From Symsagittifera roscoffensis (taxonomy: Eukaryota > Xenacoelomorpha > Acoela > Convolutidae): a stretch of DNA of 64,000 nucleotides. The position numbers were made by a program, and so were the translations under genes. The notes under the pieces are model-generated. The model did no database searches, was not told where the DNA came from, and saw only the letters and a program-made list of their open reading frames with translations. The stretch's first letter is position 1. Each line of letters starts with the position of its first letter. The DNA is taken from assembly GCF_963678635.1 (NCBI RefSeq), contig NC_087070.1, positions 21,623,461 to 21,687,460 on the forward strand. Reading direction: 5' to 3'. Of this stretch, positions 21,905 to 31,740 are shown piece after piece.

Positions 21905-22831
21905 TCAGAGTTTCTTTATCATTAAATTTTTGGTGTGGGTAAGTCCTACCCCCACTCCCCGGACAAATATATTTATCGACGTCCCCGTCGATGATGCTGG
22001 GTCTGAATTATCTGGCGGAATATCGAGCGGGCTGTCTGTTGCCGTCCAGCCGAAAAGAGGATTCTCCGTTTTCATGTACTTCCCCGCTGATATGTCAACT
22101 TGCTGTATGCTCTGTCCTTCCTCGCTTCCGTTCTTGACATCGCGCATCCATTCTAATATCATCAGGTTCGTATTCTCCCTCCTCTCTATCTCGCTCTGTT
22201 CTAAATCTGTCTCCTGTTCCGGTGTCGAGTAGTCTTCCTTTGGGTAGTGTTCATTATCATTGATGATCTGCCGTTCACCATCTGCCGCCAGCTCGCCCAC
22301 ACTTATTAGTTCTTTGCCTAGGTCATCGGGCTGTATCTTGTCGATCAGGAAATTGTCCCCATACCTGTTGTACCTCATGCCTGTGCGTTTGCGATTGCCA
22401 CTCCTTGTCCCCGCTGGTATTGACAAGTCTGGTTCTGTCCACTTCGGCACTTCATTTTGCTCCGGGTCGTTCCAGTCGTCCTCTACAAACGATCCTGCTT
22501 CAAAGTCCACCTCTATCTTTTCATTGTCATCCAAACTCAAGTTCTCATTGCCATCATTCTTATCTCTGGTGCCTTTTTCGTTCACTTCACATGCTGGTTC
22601 CACCAGTAGGTACTCTAGTCCCTCCATGTCCTTTGGTATACACCAGTCCTCTGGGGACGGGACATGAGGCTTCAGGTTCTCATAATGTGCTGCTCGCCCA
22701 GTACTCAAGCGGTAGAACCGTCCTTGTTGATGTACTTCAGTTATCATGAATGGTCCTCTCCATTTCTTGAGTAGTTTCTTCGTCCTTTTGGGCGGTATAA
22801 CATTCTGGAAAACCCACACATACTGGCCCAC
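21905..22831 (-). pseudogene. Ty3 integrase C-terminal domain with acidic tail
   Basis: Starts with GQYVWVFQNVIPPKRTKK, then the GPY/F module K-K-W-R-G-P-F-M-I-T-E-V and Y-R-L-S-T-G-R-A-A-H-Y-E-N-L-K-P-H, typical for the integrase C-terminus of Ty3/gypsy elements, where it binds DNA or chromatin. About 200 acidic, low-complexity residues follow. No chromodomain was seen. Upstream the frame is separated from the catalytic core by stops near 22835-23120. It ends at TGA 21905. Confidence 0.75.
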
Positions 22832-23256
22832 TTTATATGGCTTCGCCTGTAATATCTTTTCATCATATTTCTTGCGCTGTCACATTTGTGCCTGCGCAGT
22901 GTTCCTCCTGCATAGCTCGTTTATTTCCTGCTGTCTCCTGATCGCTTCTTTCACGTAAGCTTGAGGCGACGTCCTCTTCCCTTCATACTCCGGGTAAAAG
23001 AACGTCAGGGGCATCGCTCTCTCTTTGCCTGTCAACATCATGAATGGACTGATTCCCGTCGTTGAGTGTTGAGTACTGTTGTATGCCCCTACGACTTGCG
23101 GCAGATATTTATCCTAGTCCGTCATGCATCTTGAGCAGTATACCCTCAGCATGTTCACCAACGTTCTATTCTGTCTCTCTACCAGTCCGTTGGTCTGAGG
23201 ATGGTAAGTCGTTGAGTGTGCCTGAGCAATGTGTGACTTCTTCATTAACTACTTAG
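22832..23256 (-). pseudogene. Ty3 integrase core, distal part with catalytic Glu, broken by stops
   Basis: Continues the integrase core after a frameshift at the stop of the 23257-24495 frame. It holds the third catalytic acid in the context H-P-Q-T-N-G-L-V-E-R-Q-N, as expected 35 or so residues after the second Asp. Three in-frame stop codons (two TAG, one TGA) interrupt it. This copy cannot make an intact integrase. Confidence 0.7.
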
Positions 23257-24495
23257 TCAATTCCCCCCAAGGGCCTTGCCGTTGTCTGACTGAAAAGTCA
23301 TTGGACAACCATACCTCGATATCCAATGGGTTATCAAGTGGTCACAAGTCTCTTCTGCCGAAGCTGTTTGACACGGCACCGCTTCTGCCAGCTTTGTGAA
23401 ATGATCAATTATAACCAGTATCTGGTTATACCCCGACTCCATCATACAGATCTTCTGATGGTCTATCTGCACCACTTCATTAAATTCCGAGCTTTCCACT
23501 GACTTGAGCGGGAATTTCATCTTCCTTGGGTCCTTCACTTGCAGGCATGCCAGGCATGCATTCACCCACCTCTCACAGGCTTTCCTCAATCCTGGCCAAT
23601 CGGACCTGTGAAGTATTCTTTGTTGCACCTTGTCTATCCCCTGGTGCCCCATTTGGTCATGTGATCTGAACAGCACCTCTGTCTGATACAATTGTGGTAA
23701 TATGATCAGGTTGTGCTTGTGTAGTATCTTGTCCTCGTCCTTTCTCTTGCATGCTACCACCCCGTCAGCCGTGTGATAGAGTAACTCTTTCCTCTCTTTG
23801 TAGAACTGGCTCAGGATCTTGTAGCTGTCTTCTTCAAGTTCCCCTTTCTCCTTGGACCCCATTCGGATCCATTTGGAGAGATTACTTGTCATCTTGTCAT
23901 TCTTCTGGGCTCTTATCAGGTCCGACAGCCTATATCTCGCCTTGACATGTTCCTTCAGCGCCATGATCTGCCCATTCATCTCCCCAGTGTTGTGCACGTC
24001 GTTATTCAGCTTCACGCATACTATCCTCTTTACTACCTTCATGTCATCTTCTGGCACCAGATTTGTTCTCACATTTGAGTTGCATGATAGTTCCCTGAAT
24101 GGCTTCCTCGAAACTGCGATCCTTTCAAGTTCTTCACCTTCTCGTACTTCCTGCACGCCCAAATTGAAAGTTCCTGATGACGGATCTGTTTGTAATTCCC
24201 TGTCGCGGTGTCTAATCTTTTCTTTTGCGAATATCATGCAGAGACTATCTTGATTGTCACTGCTCGCTTCCGAGTCCTCATCCCACATTTCACACTCCCC
24301 GGACAAATTTTCTCCTTCAGTGTTTTCTTCCTCCGTGGACGTGGACCACTCCCCGGACTCTTGACCTAGTCCCAGGTATTCAGCTTCTTCCTTGAACTCC
24401 ACTCTCTTTTTCCTAACTCTAGTCTGTTCAAGTAAGTCGGCTGGGATCTTTTCAACCAGTGACTGCACCACTCCCTTCCCATCAAGGTTAGTCAC
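23257..24495 (-). pseudogene. Ty3 integrase N-terminal zinc finger and core
   Basis: The first ~230 residues are an acidic linker following RNase H. The HHCC zinc-binding domain is then visible (H-D-Q-M-G-H ... C-L-A-C), followed by the core with the first catalytic Asp (V-Q-I-D-H-Q) and the second (F-Q-S-D-N-G-K-A). The frame ends just after the second Asp at a frameshift, with the Glu on the next segment. Integrase inserts the reverse-transcribed copy into the host genome. Family order and spacing are Ty3/gypsy-like. Confidence 0.85.
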
Positions 24496-24612
24496 CTTCG
24501 AGGTATTTCCATCACTAGCTGTCCCGCTCTTTCGCAGTATTGTGACCTCAGGTTCCTCCTTACAATTTTCTTAAATCACGGGCTTATCATCTGCTAGTTT
24601 CTCGAGTAACCT

Positions 24613-25485
24613 CTATAAGTCATCGCCTATTTGTGCTTCCCCCGTCTCTACCTGGTTAAGATCGTAGCCTTTTGCTTTGAGCGTCTCCCTCACGATCTTT
24701 GACTTGAGCATTATTCCTATCGGCATCCCTCGGTTCTTTTTCAAGATTGTTTCTTTCGTAGTATCTTTTGGTAATTCGGGGTGATCTTCTATTGGTTTGC
24801 CTGATTTGTCCAACCATCTCGTGAGAGGAAGACTGTCATACGTTTCCTTGTCCATGAAGGAGAAGCCATCCTTGATCTCAGGTCTATCTGCCTCCCTCTG
24901 TTCTTGTCTCTCGTAGAACTCCGTCTTCTTGCTCAAGCTGTCCGCATTTTGATGTTTGTCTCGCGTTCTATGCTCAATTATCATATCGTATCCGTCCAGG
25001 CGAACTATCCATCTCCCAATGTAACTTTGGCCCATTGAGTACGTCTTCAGCCAGCTTAGTGCCCTGTTGTCGACTCGCAGCTTGAATGGCTCGCTGCCTA
25101 GGTATGCCCTATATTTCTCGACAAAGGTAACCACCGCGAACATCTCTGCTTTCGGTGCTCCGTACTTCATTTCCGTGTCACTTAGGACTTTGCTCCCGTA
25201 CGCTATTGGTCTTAAGACTGTCTTCCCGTTCCACTCTTGTTCCTGGTGGAGTATTCCCGATATCGCTACTACGAATTCTTTGACGAATTCTCTGTAGTAA
25301 TTTGCAAAACCGAGGAAGCTCATCAATTGGTGTTCCGTTTTCGGCGATTTCCAAGTTAGAACTGCTTCTACTGCGTCTGGATCTGGTCTGATGCCGTGTT
25401 TGTCCACCATCCTGCCCAAGTATTTTATCGAGTCTTTGAGTATCTCACACTTTGATGGTTTGCACTTCAGCCCCGACCTCTTCAT
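24613..25485 (-). pseudogene. Ty3 RT thumb/connection and RNase H with internal deletion
   Basis: Begins with the RT C-terminal motif C-K-P-S-K-C-E-I ... Y-L-G-R-M-V and F-L-G-F-A-N-Y-Y-R-E-F. The frame then jumps directly to A-I-S-G-I-L-H-Q-E-Q in RNase H, so about 50-70 residues that normally lie between, including the first catalytic Asp of RNase H, are missing. The deletion is in frame. The rest of RNase H is recognisable (A-E-M-F-A-V-V, R-V-D-N-R-A-L-S-W-L, R-D-K-H-Q-N-A-D-S-L-S). A ~100-residue linker to integrase follows. Confidence 0.8.
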
Positions 25486-26530
25486 ACACGCAAATACTTC
25501 GTCAAGTCTCTCAATGTGGTCCTCTAGTGTGTTGTCGCTATTACCACGTCATCCACGTAGCACATTACCAAATTGCCGTACTTCTTCGTCACGCCTATCA
25601 GCGCGTGTGCCATCAGCCGCTGAAACGTGGCAGTGGCATTGCAAAGTCCAAACAGCATCAGTTTCCATTGGAACAGACCCAACTCTCAGGCAAACCCTGT
25701 CTTGTCCCTGTCCTGCTTCCTGAGTGGTGCCTGCCAAAAGGCCGAGCCTAAATCAAGAGTCGTAAAAAATTTTGCATCACCTAACTTCGAGAGACTCTCA
25801 TCAATCCTAGGTATGGGATAGGCATCCTTCACCGTGACGGAGACCAGGTATCGAAAGTCACAACAAAACCTCAACTGGTCGCCTTTCTTTTTGGCCATCA
25901 CTACTCCACACGCCCACGGTGATTTGGATGGTTCTATCATGTCATACTCTAGTAGCGTTTCAATCTCCTTTCTACACGCATCCGATTTGTGTGGGGTCAT
26001 GCGCCTCGCCCCCTCCCTGTGCGGTATTGCGTTTTCCTCGAGTTCTATTTCATGCTCAACAAAATTACAACACCCGATGTCTGCCTTATATCTTGAAAAA
26101 ACCTCCTCGTTCCGTTCTAGTACATCCTTGATGGCTTCGAGCTGTTCGTCCGTTAACTTGCCTCTCAAGTGTTCAATTTCCAGTAGGACCGGTTTATCAC
26201 TCTGAATTTCTTCTAGTGTGGGCCGTTCCGGGAAATTCGAAGAGCTCGATAGTCCATCGTCTGTCTCTGACTTAAGTGACTTCACAAGACCCGATGAATC
26301 TTTTATTTTCTTCAATCGTCTCAAGATACAATCTTTGTTCATATGATTGGGATAATCAACAACTTCTTTTTATTTATGGTTTTCAGTCGTTTCATATCGA
26401 GTTTTTACAGGTAAAGCATATCCCAGTTTCCTCCCCCTCTGTATCATGATTGGCATGTCAAGGGTATTCAACAAGACACTCACGCAGATACCGCTCTTCG
26501 TGATCGAGAAGGCTCTTCCTAAAACAGCAG
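25486..26530 (-). pseudogene. Ty3 reverse transcriptase, broken
   Basis: RNA-dependent DNA polymerase that copies the element RNA. Visible: a pre-RT segment before 26380, then Y-D-M-I-E-P-S-K-S-P-W-A, F-C-C-D-F-R-Y-L, the motif T-L-D-L-G-S-A-F-W-Q, and the catalytic Y-V-D-D at 25548-25559. Breaks: an in-frame TAA near 26372, a TGA near 25686 between the A and B blocks, and a frameshift plus TAG just after Y-V-D-D near 25530. A further -1 shift separates protease from this frame near 26530. The three breaks make RT non-functional in this copy. Confidence 0.88.
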
Positions 26531-27073
26531 CACTTGACTATTTGGATTTGGGACTATGCATACCTGCTTGTTGTCACTTAGTTCATTGTAATTTTTCATT
26601 CGTAAGCTTACGATCGCCGCCTCGTTCGCCTTTAGCCTCACCCTCCTACTCAAGAATACCGGTGCTTTGGTCTCATTTGCCATTATTAAATTTACCGGTT
26701 TGATTGCGTACCTCCTATCCGGGTTCCGTATCCCGAACATTGCGTTGTTTAGATCAATCGCTACATCAAAGTTCCTGATGAAGTCTCTGCCTAAAATAAA
26801 TTGGTCAGACTCATCTAGGTTTTCTACCACAAGAAAGCTCATCCACAGGCTACGTTCCCCCAGATTCAGGGCTATTATAGGCGTTCTGCCCAACACCCGC
26901 AGGGCCCCTTTGCTTGCAGCTGACAACCGTATTCTTGAATCTATCAAATCATCTTTGTTGAAGCCCATTCGTTCCCAAGTTTCGATTGGTAAGACACTCA
27001 AGACTGCTCCCGTATCAAGTAACCCACGTAACTGAGTCTTCTTACCACTTATGTCAAGCACATGTGCTGTCAC
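26519..27073 (-). CDS. Ty3 aspartic protease
   Basis: Retropepsin that cuts the Gag-Pol polyprotein; works as a dimer. The active-site L-L-D-T-G-A-V-L-S-V-L-P and the second signature F-I-L-G-R-D-F are intact. The frame is -1 relative to gag and is open through the overlap, so it is expected to be made by frameshifting at 27100-27106 rather than from its own start (the codon at 27073 is GTG). It ends at TAG 26519; a one-base shift just before the stop likely disconnects it from RT. Confidence 0.82.
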   Translation of the reverse strand: MTAHVLDISGKKTQLRGLLDTGAVLSVLPIETWERMGFNKDDLIDSRIRLSAASKGALRVLGRTPIIALNLGERSLWMSFLVVENLDESDQFILGRDFIRNFDVAIDLNNAMFGIRNPDRRYAIKPVNLIMANETKAPVFLSRRVRLKANEAAIVSLRMKNYNELSDNKQVCIVPNPNSQVLLF

Positions 27074-29325
27074 ATCTGCGATCTCACTTTCAACTCTTCT
27101 TTTCCCACGTAGGTTTGCCCAATTAGATCTTCATCACATTTTATCATTGTTTTCGTATAGATGTTGATTCCATCTAAATTTAGCATCACCTCATGTGGAC
27201 CATAAGCTTCTGTGTACCTGTTATCAACACGTACCGACTTGCTACCCCCTCTCGTGAGTAGTGCCCTCAATGCTCTGAAGTCGTGTGGGCTTATAGAACT
27301 CAAGTAATCTGCGTACACATCAATGTGCATTATTGTCTGGTCACTTGGTTCGCTCAAGTTTCTCGTTACTTCATGGCCGCCCACAGTGATTATTGACATT
27401 ATTCTTGTCCCAATCTTTGTTATGCCAAATGGTTTTCCTGTAACCATCTTTACAGTGTTGCAGTTTCCATTTTTTGTCGACCCCTCTGCAGCTTCTGGTA
27501 TTGTTTGTGAGCAACTTAATGCTTCGTTCATTTTCTGTCTTTCGATTTCTTGCTTCAGACGTTGTTCTATTTCTTTCGCTGCCAGGTCCTGTTTCACTTT
27601 GTTGATAGCCTCCACTGCCGACTTCTCATAATTTATTTCTAGGGCGTTCTTTGCCGTGGCCTCTATTGCACTATTACATTGTGTTACAGCTTTCACTGTT
27701 TTCGTCGGTAGCTCCGCACTTGGTTTTTCTAGGTTTCTCGTCTCAAATTCACCTTGTCTGTTTCTCTGGTTCTGTACCGCTGCTAGCGCCAACTTTTGTA
27801 CTGGATGATTCTGATTCTTAACCGCCTCCCAAAACAACGGACAGTCCATCCTGAAGTGCCCATCTTGGTTGCAGAATAAGCATCTTGCACCTATTTTGAT
27901 GATCAAGCCACTATAGAACTCGTGTTCCTCCATCTGGCTCATATCTTCCTCATCGGGTGCATATACCAAACTCTTCATGTCCTGCTTGTATGTCGTGCAA
28001 TCCGCCACATGATGGTCAGCTGACCCGCAGTTCGCGCATGATCTGCGTTTGTCCATGTCATCTCTGGGCTTGTACCATGACGACCTTTGTGGCCGACTCC
28101 CCCCCTGCGTATTCCTGTTGTCTGAGTACGAGTATTTCTTGGGTTTCATCAGCATGTATTCTCTTGACTTCTGCCTCATCTCTTCTGGAGTTGGTGCACT
28201 GTCTTTCGACAATGCATAGTATGTTGCTAACATCGTTCTCATGTCATCACTCTTTACCCCATCAATGAACTTTGAGGCGATGCTGAAGTTCCTTCGATTG
28301 GTAGATTCTTCAGGGTCACTCCTTCTTCTCAAGCTCTCAAGATCATCTAGGAACCTGTCTATCGATTCATCATCCCTTCGTCTTCTCTTTTCAAATTGCA
28401 TCATCGCTTGATGACCCTTCATGCCTGAGCCGAATCGATTTAACAATATTTTAAAGATTTTGCCCGCTGTATCGCGTTCCTCTTCTTTCTTCGCAACCAC
28501 GCATTTCACAGCCATGCCTTCCAGATTGCTCAGTATCGCTGTGCATGCTTGCTTCTCATCGTTCAAGTTGTCTTGTTCCAAGTGCAACCTCATGACTTCC
28601 ACCCAAGTATCAATGCATCCATCTGAATCATCTTTGAATTCTTTTGGTTTCTTGAAAGTTTTTCTGGATTTGTTGCTTCCTCTGTCACACGAGTCGGTGT
28701 TTCTTGTAGCGAAGGCCTCTAGTGTCCTGTTCATCATTTCCCAGGTGCTTGCCCATGTCGTTGCATCCGGTCCCACATTGTTCTGAGTCGTGGAGTCTCC
28801 TGGACCACTTGTTGTGTTCGCTGTTCCACTTTTTATAATAGCCATGGCCCCCACCGGTGCCGTACTTGCGGCCTCCCGGGTTACTGGTAACGGTGTTGAC
28901 TGTCGTTTGTTCCTTTGTGGTTCCACGAATTCAACTCTATTACCTTGTGTCCGCTCTGCCGCTGGCCTGTCTTGTGATGTTGAATTCCTCAAGATAGCGT
29001 CTAACTTTGTCTGTATAGCACTTGAGCTCTCAGCCTGGTCCCTACTCATCGTATCCATTCTCGTTTCCAAACTCCCCAACTGGCTATTCACTGCGTCATA
29101 TCGCTGCTTCATTTCTAGCATGTCTTTTCTGATGTTCTTCTCTCGCTCTCCATCAGTGGTTTCTACTTTGTCAGACATCTGCTGAAGCTTTTCCTCCGTT
29201 GCTCTCGCTAGATGGAAATAGTTGTCCAGGTACTCATATTTGTTGTTTCTCATTTCCTTCCTTATCACATTTCTATCCTCTTCGCTGTGCTTCAGTTTCT
29301 CATCTATCTGATCTAGCTTCGCCAT
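27070..29325 (-). CDS. Ty3 Gag polyprotein
   Basis: Structural protein of the virus-like particle. From the first ATG at 29325: a ~110-residue coiled coil; a Ser/Thr-rich linker; a capsid-type helical domain with W-V-E-V-M-R-L-H-L ... F-L-D-D-L-E-S-L-R-R-R; and two CCHC zinc knuckles (C-A-N-C-G-S-A-D-H-H-V-A-D-C and C-L-F-C-N-Q-D-G-H-F-R-M-D-C), which bind RNA. A long C-terminal region precedes the stop TGA at 27070. The frame is uninterrupted over 2.25 kb even though pol is decayed. It starts 13 nt after the stop of the preceding ORF. Confidence 0.88.
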   Translation of the reverse strand: MAKLDQIDEKLKHSEEDRNVIRKEMRNNKYEYLDNYFHLARATEEKLQQMSDKVETTDGEREKNIRKDMLEMKQRYDAVNSQLGSLETRMDTMSRDQAESSSAIQTKLDAILRNSTSQDRPAAERTQGNRVEFVEPQRNKRQSTPLPVTREAASTAPVGAMAIIKSGTANTTSGPGDSTTQNNVGPDATTWASTWEMMNRTLEAFATRNTDSCDRGSNKSRKTFKKPKEFKDDSDGCIDTWVEVMRLHLEQDNLNDEKQACTAILSNLEGMAVKCVVAKKEEERDTAGKIFKILLNRFGSGMKGHQAMMQFEKRRRRDDESIDRFLDDLESLRRRSDPEESTNRRNFSIASKFIDGVKSDDMRTMLATYYALSKDSAPTPEEMRQKSREYMLMKPKKYSYSDNRNTQGGSRPQRSSWYKPRDDMDKRRSCANCGSADHHVADCTTYKQDMKSLVYAPDEEDMSQMEEHEFYSGLIIKIGARCLFCNQDGHFRMDCPLFWEAVKNQNHPVQKLALAAVQNQRNRQGEFETRNLEKPSAELPTKTVKAVTQCNSAIEATAKNALEINYEKSAVEAINKVKQDLAAKEIEQRLKQEIERQKMNEALSCSQTIPEAAEGSTKNGNCNTVKMVTGKPFGITKIGTRIMSIITVGGHEVTRNLSEPSDQTIMHIDVYADYLSSISPHDFRALRALLTRGGSKSVRVDNRYTEAYGPHEVMLNLDGINIYTKTMIKCDEDLIGQTYVGKEELKVRSQM
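27100..27106 (-). promoter_or_regulatory. -1 ribosomal frameshift heptamer between gag and protease
   Basis: The sense-strand heptamer GGGAAAA is in the correct phase relative to the gag frame (G GGA AAA) to fit X-XXY-YYZ. Slipping back by one base enters the protease frame without a stop, about 28 nt before the gag TGA. I did not establish a downstream pseudoknot. Function is inferred from the consensus. Confidence 0.7.
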
Positions 29326-29338
29326 CAAGTCGCTTAGC

Positions 29339-29914
29339 TCAAGAGTCGTTGTTCCATGGTCCGTTGTTGTCCTGTAGTCGGTCGCTGGTCCCGTTTTTTT
29401 TCTGATCCTCGTTTTGATCGGTCTCTGTCTTTCTCGTGGATACTGTTCCGAATGTTTTGCTTTTCTCGACTTTCGTCTCCTCCACTGCTGCGTCTTTCGA
29501 TCTCATTCCGACCATCATCGCTAATCTTTCAGTAAAAGACGTTCTCTTTTGAGACTCATCCTTCACTGTTTCTGGCGTGTTGCCTGTTGTGTCTTCCACG
29601 TTGCCTATCGGTGAGAACTCTATGAGATTCGGGTTAGGTTCTTTCGCAGTTGACTCTGGCGTTTTCTTTCCTACTTCATCCACACTTTGACCCGGTGTCT
29701 CTAGTTCAATCTCGATGGTGGGTTCTACTCGTTCCCCTTCCATGCCCTCTTTTGCTCTGTTCTCCGTGGTACTCCTCGTGCTGACCATACTAACTGAAAA
29801 ATTCTTCTTTGTTACCTTCGGATCCATTGATTTTGTTTTACGTAGCGACGAGTTATACTTTGTCTTGGCCTCGGTAGATCTTTTTTCAGCTACCGGTACC
29901 CTGCTCCGCCTCAT
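29339..29914 (-). CDS. Ty3 pre-gag ORF (191 aa), unrecognised
   Basis: Starts with ATG at 29914 and stops with TGA 13 nt before the gag ATG, in a different frame. The product is Lys/Glu/Thr/Ser-rich, basic at the N-terminus and disordered in appearance, with no domain recognised. Tight spacing suggests that it is translated from the same RNA (by reinitiation or leaky scanning) or that it is the original N-terminus of Gag, separated by a frameshift. Confidence 0.55.
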   Translation of the reverse strand: MRRSRVPVAEKRSTEAKTKYNSSLRKTKSMDPKVTKKNFSVSMVSTRSTTENRAKEGMEGERVEPTIEIELETPGQSVDEVGKKTPESTAKEPNPNLIEFSPIGNVEDTTGNTPETVKDESQKRTSFTERLAMMVGMRSKDAAVEETKVEKSKTFGTVSTRKTETDQNEDQKKNGTSDRLQDNNGPWNNDS

Positions 29915-30206
29915 TATTTACAATTGTTACTATTAACAGTATTACTATCTACAAAATTCTACTCTAAGGTTAAAACCTCTTTTGATATTGTTTTATAAAA
30001 AGGAATTTACAAATTGCTAAAAACAACTTATCCTGAGCTTGGGAAATTTCTATGTGTTAGGATTGAAAAGAAAATTTGATTTTGCAATTGGTTACTTCAA
30101 CCTGACTTAGTACTCTTTTAGTACCCCCCTTCTTTATGCTGTTCCAAGACTTTCTCTCTTCTGTCTCAAGACTATTCAGTGTCGACCCAGTACTTCTTGT
30201 TAGTGT
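29915..30206 (-). other. Ty3 leader between minisatellite and pre-gag ORF
   Basis: AT-rich sequence without a frame. Degenerate minisatellite units appear from about 30140 (CCAAGACTTTC, CTCAAGACTATTC), showing that the array fades into this side. Confidence 0.5.
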
Positions 30207-31740
30207 CCCCAGACCACTGTCCCAAGACCCTTGCACTAAGACTGCTGTCCCAAGACTACTGTCCCAAGACTAATGTCCCAAAGCCACTGTCCCAAGACTA
30301 CTGTCCCAAGACTACTGTCCCAAGACTACTGTCCCAAGACTACTGTCCCAAGACTACTGTCCCAAGACTACTGTCCCAAGAATAGTGTCCCAAGACTACT
30401 GTCCCAAGACCACTGTCCCAAGACCACTGTCCCAAGACCAATGTCCCAAGACCACTGTCCCAAGACCAATGTCCCAAGACCACTGTCCCAAGACCACTGT
30501 CCCAAGACCACTGTCCCAAGACCACTGTCCCAAGACCAATGTCCCAAGAACACTGTCCCAAGACCGATGTCCCAAGACCAATGTCCCAAGACCACTGTCC
30601 CAAGACCAATGTCCCAAGACCACTGTCCCAAGACCAATGTCCCAAGACCACTGTCCCAAGACCAATGTCCCAAGACCAATGTCCCAAGACCACTGTCCCA
30701 AGACCAATGTCCCAAGACCACTGTCCCAAGACCAATGTCCCAAGACCAATGTCCCAAGACCAATGTCCCAAGACCAATGTCCCAAGACCACTGTCCCAAG
30801 ACCAATGTACCAAGACCACTGTCCCAAGACCAATGTCCCAAGACCAATGTCCCAAGACCACTGTCCCAAGACCAATGTCCCAAGACCACTGTCCCAAGAC
30901 CAATGTCCCAAGACCAATGTCCCAAGACCAATGTCCCAAGACTGTTTCGTACCAAGACTGCTCTGGTCCAAGACTGTCCCAAGGCTGCACTGTCCCCAGA
31001 CTGTCCCAAGACTGCTCTGTCCCATGACTACTGTCCCAAGACTACTGTCCCAAGACTACTGTCCCAAGATTACTGTCCCAAGACTACTGTCCCAAGACTA
31101 GTGTCCCAAGACTATTGTCCCAAGACTACTGTCCCAATATTACTGTCCCAAGAATACTGTCCCAAGACTACTGTCCCAAGACTACTGTCCCAAGAATAGT
31201 GTCCCAAGACTACTGTCCCAAGACCACTGTCCCAAGACCACTGTCCCAAGACCAACGTCCCAAGACCACTGTCCCAAGACCAATGTCCCAAGACCACTGT
31301 CCCAAGACCACTGTCCCAAGACCACTGTCCCAAGACCACTGTCCCAAGACCAATGTCCCAAGACCACTGTCCCAAGACCAATGTCCCAAGACCAATGTCC
31401 CAAGACCACTGTCCCCAGACCAATGTCCCAAGACCACTGTCCCAAGACCAATGTCCCAAGACCACTGTCCCAAGACCAATGTCCCAAGACCAATGTCCCA
31501 AGACCACTGTCCCAAGACCAATGTCCCAAGACCACTGTCCCAAGACCAATGTCCCAAGACCAATGTCCCAAGACCAATGTCCCAAGACTGTTTCGTACCA
31601 AGACTGCTCTGGTCCAAGACTGTCCCAAGGCTGCACTGTCCCCAGACTGTCCCAAGACTGCTGTGTCCCGAGACTGTCCCAAGACCGTGTTGCTCCAAGA
31701 CTGTCCCCAGACTGCAATGTCCCAAGACTTCTTCGGTACT
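30207..31740. repeat. 14-bp minisatellite in the Ty3 leader
   Basis: About 100 copies of CCCAAGACYAMTGT (dominant forms CCCAAGACCACTGT, CCCAAGACCAATGT and CCCAAGACTACTGT). The unit holds no stop codon in any of the six frames and 14 is not a multiple of 3, so all six frames are open and repeat a 14-residue peptide. The array consists of two higher-order units. Each goes from the TACTGT variant through a landmark GAATAGTG (30380 and 31194) to a CCACTGT/CCAATGT mix and a degenerate tail starting TGTTTCGTACC (30943 and 31589). The landmark-to-tail distance is 563 versus 395 bp, a difference of exactly 12 units. I do not call these frames genes. Confidence 0.93.

Noticed and set aside
12928-29936. 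Many plus-strand open frames of 60-280 codons across the Ty3 element
   Set aside because: They are shadows of the minus-strand coding regions; no motif was recognised and they are rich in Ser, Pro, Leu and Cys as expected from the opposite strand of these genes.
30207-31740. CRISPR array
   Set aside because: Units are contiguous 14-mers without unique spacers, in a eukaryotic retroelement.
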